Below are positions 1-6,456 of a DNA stretch of 19,771 bases, one piece after another. The stretch is from CAYNGH01 sp964396845. GTDB lineage: Bacteria > Vulcanimicrobiota > JAJTBE01 > CAYNGH01. How positions within the stretch are numbered: position 1 is the first letter of the stretch; each line of letters begins with the position of its first letter. The stretch lies in NCBI GenBank assembly GCA_964396845.1, contig CAYNGH010000049.1, forward strand, positions 1-19,771, read 5' to 3'. Position numbers and translations under genes: made by a program. Under the pieces are notes generated by a model, which ran no database searches, was not told where the DNA came from, and was given only the letters and a program-made list of their open reading frames with translations.

Positions 1-2
1 GG

Positions 3-458
3 GATGAAATAACCGTGGCGGGAAGCCTTGAAGGCTCAATGCCCGGGGTTTTCATCCGGCTGGATTATTCTGGCCTTCTGGATATGGAATCGGCAGTAAA
101 GAAAATTTTGTCGGCATCACCCCGGAAGGTGCTGTTGTCCATAGATACCCGGGATATGCCCAAAGACGGGCAGTCGGGGAAGACAGTTCTGGAGTTGATG
201 CGCCGGCTCCGGAGTGAAAAGGCGGATACTGTTCTTCTGACTCATCTGGGGGAAGATTATCTTGGGTTCATTCCCAGCCTTCGCCTTACCAGGGAATTTG
301 GCATGCCCAGAGAACCCCACGAAAGCGGTGATAATTTTTACATTGACCACAATGACATTATCCGCACTCTTGAAGGCCGGGCTGTTGGTCATGTAAGTTC
401 CTATGATTCTGCCGGGGACATATTCCGGGACATTACCGAGGGAAAATTTGTTCAGTGA
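3..458 (+). CDS. Hypothetical protein, 5' end cut by the window
   Basis: I do not recognise this family. The frame is open to the left edge (Asp-Glu-Ile-Thr precedes the first possible start, a GTG at 15), and no Shine-Dalgarno is seen before that GTG, so the true start probably lies outside the window. About 150 residues are visible. They alternate hydrophobic strands with charged helices (for example KVLLSIDTRDM and TVLLTHLGEDYLGFIPSLRL), which looks like a soluble alpha/beta domain. There is no signal peptide or membrane segment. The frame stops at TGA 456-458, but the +1 frame continues as acidic, coding-like sequence to TAA 508-510, so the real C-terminus may be about 20 residues longer (see findings). 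The next gene starts 80 bases on, in the same direction. Coding is likely; function is unknown. Confidence 0.7.
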   Translation, partial: DEITVAGSLEGSMPGVFIRLDYSGLLDMESAVKKILSASPRKVLLSIDTRDMPKDGQSGKTVLELMRRLRSEKADTVLLTHLGEDYLGFIPSLRLTREFGMPREPHESGDNFYIDHNDIIRTLEGRAVGHVSSYDSAGDIFRDITEGKFVQ

Positions 459-538
459 CCGGGTTGATGAATATTCGGAGGAGATTGAAGTATTCTTAGA
501 GAAAGTTTAATTCAGTCATTATAAGGAGGATGGATAAC

Positions 539-2191
539 ATGGATAAAGTTGCCCAGGAGGATGTTCAAAACAAGGATCAATTGTTGTCAGCCCAAGAGGC
601 TCTTCAGTCATCCGTTGCAACCCGGGATGGCGATAAATCGGAAAATGACGGGGTAAGGGGCATGCTGGCAAGGATTGCTGAGTCCATCAAGTATTTTGAA
701 TTTGACGAGGCCCGGTCGGTTTTGGAAAAGGTTTCTGACGAACTGGGCAATATTACTGACGATCCTGATTATTCTCTGCTGGAGATGGAGTTTCTGTGCC
801 ACCGGGCCAGGGTTAACTGGATAGTGGGCAACTGGACCAAGGCCCTGATGGATCTGGAACAGATTGAGCAGATGAAGGATGATGTGGCTGATAAGACTTT
901 CCTGATCAAGGCGCATCTGATTCGAGGGGAGATCCTGGGGAATCGGGGGAATTACCGGGGCGCAGTGGATACCCTGATGGAGGGGCTTTCCCTGGCGGAC
1001 AGGATGGAGAATCACAAGCAGATTGCCCGGACATGCTGGGCTCTGGGCAAGTTTTATTCCCGTATGGGGGAGTCTTCCACCGGGCGCCGACTTCTGGAGA
1101 GGGCCAAACTCATATCCGATGAACATCAGGATCTGCCGGGTATGAAACCGGTGATGGCGGCCATTAACAACCAGATCGGCCTTGGGCACTTCCGCAAAAA
1201 AGAACTGGATAAGGCACAGCTTTATTTTCAGGAAACCATAGATCAATTAGGTGAAGAAACATACACCTTTGAAAGGGCCGAAGCTCTTCGATATCTGGGG
1301 ATTACCCGGTCAATTCTGGGAGATCACAAGGCTGCCCTGGAGTACCATTCCGAAGCTCTGTGGGTTTATCAGAAGAATGGCTACCGGCTGGGCCAGGCCA
1401 AGGTTTTTAACAGCATCGGCCAGACCTGTCTTTCCCTGTCCCGGCTCAACGAAGCCATTCATTTTATGGAAAAAGCCGAACGCATATGCCGGGACCTGGA
1501 AGCCGACGCAGAAGCAGCCACCATTTACGGCAAGCTGGGCAATGTCAACATGATTAAGGAAGAATATGATAAGGCCGAGAGGTTCTTCACCAGGGATCTG
1601 GAAATGTGCAAGAAATTCGGCAATGTTCGGGCCATGGCCTTCGCCTGTGCCAACCTGGGAGAATGTTCCATTTATCTGGGAAAGGCGGAGCAGGCGGCCA
1701 GCTTCCTCAACCAGAGCCTGGAGCTTTTCCGCAAGGTGTCAGACCCCATCAACGAACAACGGGTGCTTCTTCTGCTGGTGAAAGCCCAGATAAACAACGG
1801 CCGTCTTGAAGAAGCCGAAAGTCTTATCGAGAAACTCACCGGCATTATTTCTCCCCGGGAAAAATCCACAGATTTGGGGTCCCTTTACATGCTTCAGGGG
1901 GTTATTTATCGTCACCGCAAGAACTGGGCAGATGCTTCCACCAACCTGAATAAATCCATAGAAATTTTCAAGGGTAAAGGGAAGAGCGTTCATCTGGGGG
2001 AGGCTTATTACGAATACGGCTTGCTGAGTCTTGGAATCAACGATCGGGAAGGAGCCCTGGCCAAATTCAAAGAGGCTTTCCGAATAGCAAGGGATTTGAA
2101 CCTGATTCGCCAGCGTCAGCGGTTCTTCCGTATAATCGAACGTATCGATGAGCGGGAGATTGTAACCATGCTTATTGAAGAATTGGAATGA
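539..2191 (+). CDS. TPR repeat protein (about 12 repeats)
   Basis: A soluble 550-residue protein made almost wholly of tetratricopeptide-like helix pairs. I count about 12 units, with typical segments such as GLGHFRKKELDKAQLYFQET, LGITRSILGDHKAALEYHSE, LGNVNMIKEEYDKAERFFTR and YGLLSLGINDREGALAKFKE. The N-terminal 40 residues are polar and probably disordered. There is no signal peptide, membrane segment or enzymatic domain. TPR superhelices are protein-interaction scaffolds; such arrays occur in regulators (MalT, Rap-type) and complex-assembly factors, but no effector domain is attached, so the partner is unknown. Start choice: ATG 530 directly abuts the ribosome site AAGGAGG (523-529), whereas ATG 539 lies nine bases after it, so 539 is preferred. 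metG follows 55 bases downstream. TPR assignment is firm; cellular role is not known. Confidence 0.9.
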   Translation: MDKVAQEDVQNKDQLLSAQEALQSSVATRDGDKSENDGVRGMLARIAESIKYFEFDEARSVLEKVSDELGNITDDPDYSLLEMEFLCHRARVNWIVGNWTKALMDLEQIEQMKDDVADKTFLIKAHLIRGEILGNRGNYRGAVDTLMEGLSLADRMENHKQIARTCWALGKFYSRMGESSTGRRLLERAKLISDEHQDLPGMKPVMAAINNQIGLGHFRKKELDKAQLYFQETIDQLGEETYTFERAEALRYLGITRSILGDHKAALEYHSEALWVYQKNGYRLGQAKVFNSIGQTCLSLSRLNEAIHFMEKAERICRDLEADAEAATIYGKLGNVNMIKEEYDKAERFFTRDLEMCKKFGNVRAMAFACANLGECSIYLGKAEQAASFLNQSLELFRKVSDPINEQRVLLLLVKAQINNGRLEEAESLIEKLTGIISPREKSTDLGSLYMLQGVIYRHRKNWADASTNLNKSIEIFKGKGKSVHLGEAYYEYGLLSLGINDREGALAKFKEAFRIARDLNLIRQRQRFFRIIERIDEREIVTMLIEELE

Positions 2192-2246
2192 CCATCTCGG
2201 TTATGTCTGATATTTAGCACAATTATACAGATGCAAGGAGTTTCCT

Positions 2247-3929
2247 ATGGAAAACAAAAAGGAAAAGGTTCTGATTTTTACTGCTTGGCCATATGCCAAC
2301 GGAGATCTGCACCTGGGACATATTGCCGGGTGTTATCTTCCTGCGGATATATTTGCCCGTTACAACCGCATAAAGGGCAGGGATGTAAAGATGTTTTCCG
2401 GCAGTGACCAGCACGGAACCCCGGTTACCGTCAGAGCCGATAAAGAAAAAATAAGCCCCGCTGAAGTGGCCCAACGTTATCATGAAAGCTACCTGAAAAT
2501 ATGGGAAAAACTGGGAATATCATATACTTTTTATACAAAAACCCATACCGACAATCACCGGGAGGTTGTTCACGGGATTTTTCTGACTCTCATGGATAAG
2601 GGTTACATCGAGAAAAGAACCATGAAGATGCCCCATTGTGACAACTGCAGCCGGTTCCTGCCGGATCGCTATGTGGAGGGAGAATGTCCTTACTGTCACT
2701 CCAAAGATGCCCGGGGGGATCAATGCGACAACTGCGGGAAAACCTTAGACCCGGAGGATCTTATCAATCCAAGTTGTAAACTTTGCGGAAGACCTCCCCA
2801 AATAAGGGAAACAGAACACTTCTTTCTGAAGCTTTCCGCCTTTAATGACAAGCTTTTGGAATGGCTGAAGGACAAGGAGCACTTCAGGCCCAATGTTCAT
2901 AATTTTACCCGGCAGTATCTCACCGACGGCCTTCATGACAGGGCCATCACCAGGGACATTCAGTGGGGAGTTCCTGTCCCCCTGGAGGGATATGATAACA
3001 AGCGGATATATGTCTGGTTTGAAGCAGTAATCGGTTATCTGTCCGCGGCTATCTTGTGGGCAAAGGAATCGGGAAATCCCGACGCCTGGCAGGATTACTG
3101 GAAAAATCCTTCCTGCCGGGCATATTATTTCATCGGTAAGGACAACATCCCATTTCATACCCTGATATGGCCTGCCATACTTCTGGGATACGGCAACGAT
3201 CTTCAACTGCCCTACGATGTCCCTTCCAATGAATATCTGACTCTGGAGGGCCGGCAGTTTTCCACATCCAGAAACTGGGCCGTCTGGGTGCCGGACTTTC
3301 TGGAACGATACGATCCGGATCCCCTGCGGTTTGTTCTTTCCGCCAATATGCCGGAAACCTCCGACAGCGATTTTTCCTGGCAGGAGTTCCTTCGGCGCAA
3401 CAACAACGAGTTAGTGGCCACATATGGCAACCTGGTTCACCGTACTCTTTCCTTCACCCACAAAAAGTTTAAAGGACAAGTGCCCTCACCGGGAGCTCTG
3501 ACCCCTGCCGATGAAGAGATTCTGGCCCTTGCCCAAAAGACTCTTCAGGATATGGATGAACAGCTCAACCGCTGTTCCTTCAGGGAGGCTCTACGAACCT
3601 GTATGAAACTGGCCCAGGAAGCAAACAGGTATCTGGAGGAAACTTCCCCCTGGCTTGCCATCAAGACAGATAGGCAGAAGGCCGCCACCAGCCTCTGGGT
3701 TACAATTCAACTGATAAACACCCTCAAAGTGGCCTTTTATCCTTATATTCCCTTCTCATCGGAGAAGCTCCATGCAATACTGGGTTTCACCGGGGGAATC
3801 GAGGAGATGGGATGGCGACATTATGAGGTCCCCGGTGAAACATCCTTTGAAGCACCAAAGCCTTTGTTCCGCAAACTGGATGAAGAAATTGTCGAACAGG
3901 AATTAGACAGGATGTCTGCCTCCATTTAG
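2247..3929 (+). CDS. metG: Methionyl-tRNA synthetase
   Basis: Class I aminoacyl-tRNA synthetase that charges tRNA-Met with methionine in the cytoplasm, 560 residues. The N-terminal catalytic domain opens with TAWPYANGDLHLGH, containing the HIGH-type signature HLGH. An inserted zinc domain has four CxxC pairs (CDNC, CPYC, CDNC, CKLC), the two-zinc arrangement of the E. coli/archaeal type. YVWFEAVIGYLSA and FIGKDNIPFHTLIWPAIL are conserved family segments. The KMSKS loop is replaced by QFSTSR, an uncommon variant. An alpha-helical anticodon-binding domain fills the last 180 residues or so. The C-terminal EMAP-like tRNA-binding/dimerisation domain of many bacterial enzymes is absent, so the protein is shorter than those. 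AAGGAG (2235-2240 region) precedes ATG 2247 at good spacing. Assignment is firm. Confidence 0.97.
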   Translation: MENKKEKVLIFTAWPYANGDLHLGHIAGCYLPADIFARYNRIKGRDVKMFSGSDQHGTPVTVRADKEKISPAEVAQRYHESYLKIWEKLGISYTFYTKTHTDNHREVVHGIFLTLMDKGYIEKRTMKMPHCDNCSRFLPDRYVEGECPYCHSKDARGDQCDNCGKTLDPEDLINPSCKLCGRPPQIRETEHFFLKLSAFNDKLLEWLKDKEHFRPNVHNFTRQYLTDGLHDRAITRDIQWGVPVPLEGYDNKRIYVWFEAVIGYLSAAILWAKESGNPDAWQDYWKNPSCRAYYFIGKDNIPFHTLIWPAILLGYGNDLQLPYDVPSNEYLTLEGRQFSTSRNWAVWVPDFLERYDPDPLRFVLSANMPETSDSDFSWQEFLRRNNNELVATYGNLVHRTLSFTHKKFKGQVPSPGALTPADEEILALAQKTLQDMDEQLNRCSFREALRTCMKLAQEANRYLEETSPWLAIKTDRQKAATSLWVTIQLINTLKVAFYPYIPFSSEKLHAILGFTGGIEEMGWRHYEVPGETSFEAPKPLFRKLDEEIVEQELDRMSASI

Positions 3930-4099
3930 CGGGATTTCCGGAGTTTACTTGTTTCTGATTCAAGGCTGATTCTGTGCTGGTTTTGTTTTTCTGCAACAGT
4001 ATTTATCGTGAAGGGCAGGACAACAGATCCGGCTGGATGAATAGGGATCCCTTACAGGGCGCATTGTTGCCCTGAAGTTATTATCTGGGGTTTTGCCCG

Positions 4100-5308
4100 A
4101 TGTATGATTGCGTAATAGCGGGGGCTGGTCCTGCAGGTTGCCGGCTGGCCCGGGTCTTGTCAGGAAAGGGTCTGTCAGTTCTGGTGTTGGAGGAACATCA
4201 TGAGATAGGCGTACCTGTTCACTGTACCGGTATAGTGGGCAGTGGCCTGCTGGATGAATTTCAACTTGATCCTTCAGTCCTGCTGGGACGAATTGACAAG
4301 GTAATGGTGAATTTTCCCGATGGCCGACAGGTGAGGCTTCCCACATCCATCCGCCCTCTGCTGGTAGATAGAAGGCATCTGGATCTTCAGCTGTCCCGTC
4401 AGGCTTTGGATGAAGGAGCCAGGATTATCAACGGAGCAAGGGTGGAAAGTATTGTGTCCCGGCAGGATCATGCATTGGTGTCATACCGGCTTGGCGGGGA
4501 GTTGTTTCAGGCAGTCGGCAAAGTAGTTGTCCTGGCTACGGGGTCCATGTCCCCTCTGCCTAAAATGTGTGGTATTTCCCCGGCCCCTGCATATTATCAG
4601 TCGGTTCAGACGGAAGCCCGGCTGAAGGGTATTGACGGCATTGAACTTTTTCTGGGGGACAGGATTGCTCCTGGTTCTTTTGCTTATGCAGTGGGATTTA
4701 ACGGAGGGCCTGCCCGGATCGGCCTTATCACCCGTCGCAGGAGTCGGGAACATATGAACCGGCTTCTTATGGAATCTTCTCTTGCTTCCCGCCTGGAGCA
4801 TAATCCAGGCCCCTTCTGTCATCGTCCCATGCCCTTCGGAGTGCCGGAAAAAACCGTGGCAGGCAGAGTTGTAGCGGTGGGAGATGCCGCATGTCAGCTC
4901 AAGTCCACCACCGGCGGAGGGGTTTATTTCAGCCTGACCTGTGCGGATCTTCTGGGAAAGGTGATTGTTGACTCCCGCAGAAACGGGAATTTTGACCTGG
5001 ACATGCTTGGTTCTTATGACCGTCTGTGGAAGGGGCGCTTGAGAATGGAGCTGAAGGCAGGCCTGGCTCTGCGCCGTTTTTTGGAGGGTGTCGGCGATGC
5101 CTGGTGGAATCGGGTTGGCCGGGCTTTGGAGGAACCGGAGATTTCCCGGATCATCAGGGATTACCAGGAATTTGACAATCACCACCGTTTCATTATTGAG
5201 TTCTTCAAGAATCCTGTAGCCCGCAGGCTTGTGCTGGAGGGATTTGCCTTAAATATGCCTGGGCTGGGATGGATAACAGGCCATAGAAACGGGGATAAGC
5301 AAGTCTGA
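4100..5308 (+). CDS. Geranylgeranyl reductase family FAD-dependent oxidoreductase
   Basis: A 402-residue flavoprotein of the geranylgeranyl reductase/FixC-like family (COG0644). The N-terminus is a classical FAD Rossmann motif, VIAGAGPAG at residues 5-13, followed by an acidic strand end (VLVLEEH) and HCTGIVG, typical of the family. Near residues 255-275 the second FAD motif appears as VVAVGDAACQLKSTTGGG. No membrane segment or signal peptide is seen. Known members hydrogenate double bonds of isoprenoid chains (chlorophyll or quinone side chains, archaeal lipids), while others are uncharacterised; the substrate cannot be decided here. A role in quinone or polyprenol side-chain reduction is only a guess. 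The start fits the family N-terminus, but only a weak G-rich stretch precedes it. The 170-base gap after metG shows no clear promoter. A hairpin and T-run lie about 95 bases downstream. Confidence 0.85.
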   Translation: MYDCVIAGAGPAGCRLARVLSGKGLSVLVLEEHHEIGVPVHCTGIVGSGLLDEFQLDPSVLLGRIDKVMVNFPDGRQVRLPTSIRPLLVDRRHLDLQLSRQALDEGARIINGARVESIVSRQDHALVSYRLGGELFQAVGKVVVLATGSMSPLPKMCGISPAPAYYQSVQTEARLKGIDGIELFLGDRIAPGSFAYAVGFNGGPARIGLITRRRSREHMNRLLMESSLASRLEHNPGPFCHRPMPFGVPEKTVAGRVVAVGDAACQLKSTTGGGVYFSLTCADLLGKVIVDSRRNGNFDLDMLGSYDRLWKGRLRMELKAGLALRRFLEGVGDAWWNRVGRALEEPEISRIIRDYQEFDNHHRFIIEFFKNPVARRLVLEGFALNMPGLGWITGHRNGDKQV

Positions 5309-5349
5309 AATAAGCAAAGCATCAGTTTCAGGGAATATATCCAAAATTT

Positions 5350-5376
5350 CTGCAGGACATGCAGGGATATTATAAT
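5350..5376 (+). promoter_or_regulatory. Candidate promoter with operator-like palindrome for the barrel protein
   Basis: A consensus -10 box TATAAT lies at 5371-5376, about 115 bases before the GTG start at 5486. The -35 region (TTCTGC around 5348-5353, 17-base spacer) is poor. The imperfect promoter is overlapped by a clean inverted repeat, CTGCA-GGACA-TGCAG at 5350-5364, sitting between -35 and -10 where a repressor or activator could bind. The weak -35 plus a palindrome suggests regulated rather than constitutive expression. No test of function is possible from sequence alone. Confidence 0.4.
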
Positions 5377-5401
5377 TTTTGAAGAAACAATATCTGCAAA
5401 C

Positions 5402-5430
5402 CTGCCAAAGTTGGCAGAAAGTATTTTTTT
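5402..5430 (+). terminator. Hairpin with T-run: terminator or leader attenuator
   Basis: The perfect inverted repeat CTGCCAAAGTTGGCAG (5402-5417) is followed after six bases by seven T residues (5424-5430). It may end transcripts of the upstream reductase gene. It also falls inside the leader of the next gene if the TATAAT at 5371-5376 is used, so it could attenuate that gene instead. The short gap between stem and T-run makes it weaker than the terminator at 6321-6345. Confidence 0.5.
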
Positions 5431-5485
5431 ACGGTCGGCGGGCGGTTTTCCGTCGGCAACATTTTAATGCAAAGGAGGGAAAAAA

Positions 5486-6298
5486 GTGAAGAGAAAGTTG
5501 ACAGCACTTTCGGTGGCGTTCCTGCTGGCTTTCGTTCTGTGCGCTTCTGCCGCCTGGAGTAGTGATGATTTCATCAACTCGACTCAGGGTTATGGTGTCG
5601 GCGTATGGTGGAATACCGTCTATGGTGAAGTAGTTTACGGGACAAAATTGGATCTCCGTGACGATCTTAACCTGAAGAACGGAAAACCGGCCTTGAATCT
5701 GGATGCAGAATGGAATTTCAATGATAAGTGGGGTATGACCCTCAATTATTTCCATGCAAGGCACGATGGCAGCAGCACTGCAGCCCGCAGTCAGGTGTTC
5801 AATGGAGCACAGATACTGGCTGGCGACAGGATGGAAACCAAACTGAGGCTGGATACAGTTTCAGTCATGGCCAAATACAACCTGTATCGCACCCAGGATT
5901 CTGTTCTGGATCTGCAAGGCGGAGCGAAACTCATTTCATCAGATCTGAGCATTCACAAGCAGGCAACGATAAACCCGGTCCTGGCACCTCGGTTTAACTT
6001 TTCTCTCAAGCCCACGACGTCATTTTATCCTGCCCTGGGTCTATCTGGGAAACAGAGGATTGCAGATAGAATTCATATCTATGGGGATTTCACAGGAATG
6101 TTCGACGTAGGCGGAGGAAATGTTAAAAACGGGTACTTCCTGGACTTCAAGGGTGGATTCCGTTACAACTTCCAGCATCCTGGCTGGTACCTGTCCTTTG
6201 ACTACCGGACCTTCGGATCCAGAGTCGAAAGGAACAATGGTAACAAATCCAGGCTTTGGTGGAATGGACCTGCGATTAACCTCAGATACGAGTTTTAA
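5486..6298 (+). CDS. Exported outer-membrane beta-barrel-like protein
   Basis: A 270-residue protein with a Sec signal peptide: basic start (MKRK), hydrophobic core LSVAFLLAFVLCASAA, and likely cleavage near residues 23-25 before the mature SSDDF. The mature part lacks long hydrophobic helices. It consists of alternating polar/aromatic strands rich in Tyr, Phe and Trp, such as WGMTLNYFHARHDG, FLDFKGGFRYNF and GWYLSFDYRTFG. It ends in NLRYEF, so the last residue is Phe as in outer-membrane barrels recognised by the BamA machinery. I therefore read it as a small outer-membrane barrel of about 8-12 strands; its ligand is unknown. Start is GTG 5486, preceded by a strong AAAGGAGGG at 5471-5479. 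It looks monocistronic: own candidate promoter upstream and a strong terminator immediately downstream. A secreted beta-sandwich protein is the main alternative. Confidence 0.75.
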   Translation: MKRKLTALSVAFLLAFVLCASAAWSSDDFINSTQGYGVGVWWNTVYGEVVYGTKLDLRDDLNLKNGKPALNLDAEWNFNDKWGMTLNYFHARHDGSSTAARSQVFNGAQILAGDRMETKLRLDTVSVMAKYNLYRTQDSVLDLQGGAKLISSDLSIHKQATINPVLAPRFNFSLKPTTSFYPALGLSGKQRIADRIHIYGDFTGMFDVGGGNVKNGYFLDFKGGFRYNFQHPGWYLSFDYRTFGSRVERNNGNKSRLWWNGPAINLRYEF

Positions 6299-6320
6299 TC
6301 CAGGGAACTTCAGTAATAAA

Positions 6321-6345
6321 AGAGCGGGTTTTCCCGCTCTTTTTT
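6321..6345 (+). terminator. Intrinsic terminator after the barrel protein
   Basis: A perfect 8-base-pair stem AGAGCGGG / CCCGCTCT (6321-6328 and 6333-6340) closes a TTTT loop and is followed by a T-run (6341-6345). It starts 22 bases after the stop codon of the barrel gene and separates it from the pseudokinase cluster. Confidence 0.92.
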
Positions 6346-6427
6346 ATTTGCTCAAAGTGGCGGGCTAATGGGTAAAATACAAGGAATTTGGTGTGGAAAC
6401 ACAGAAAACATGAATCAAAGAAACCGG

Positions 6428-6450
6428 CCTGATAAACTCAGGTCTTGGAG
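6428..6450 (+). promoter_or_regulatory. Small inverted repeat and ribosome site before the pseudokinase gene
   Basis: CCTGA-TAAAC-TCAGG (6428-6442) lies directly upstream of the ribosome site GGAG (6447-6450), which is six bases from ATG 6457. The ribosome site favours this ATG over the in-frame TTG at 6445, which is itself part of the ribosome site. The inverted repeat might fold in the mRNA next to the ribosome site, but with five-base arms it could also be chance. Confidence 0.35.
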
Positions 6451-6456
6451 TGTGTT

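Noticed and set aside
608..1246. Minus-strand open frame of 212 codons inside the TPR gene
   Set aside because: Shadow of a strongly coding plus frame; its translation is low-complexity and has no ribosome site.
4481..5185. Minus-strand open frame of 234 codons inside the reductase gene
   Set aside because: Opposite to a clear flavoprotein with family motifs; no domain seen in the translation.
6348..6378. Possible promoter TTGCTC ... TAAAAT for the pseudokinase cluster
   Set aside because: Spacer of 19 bases and a poor -35; too weak to list as a feature.
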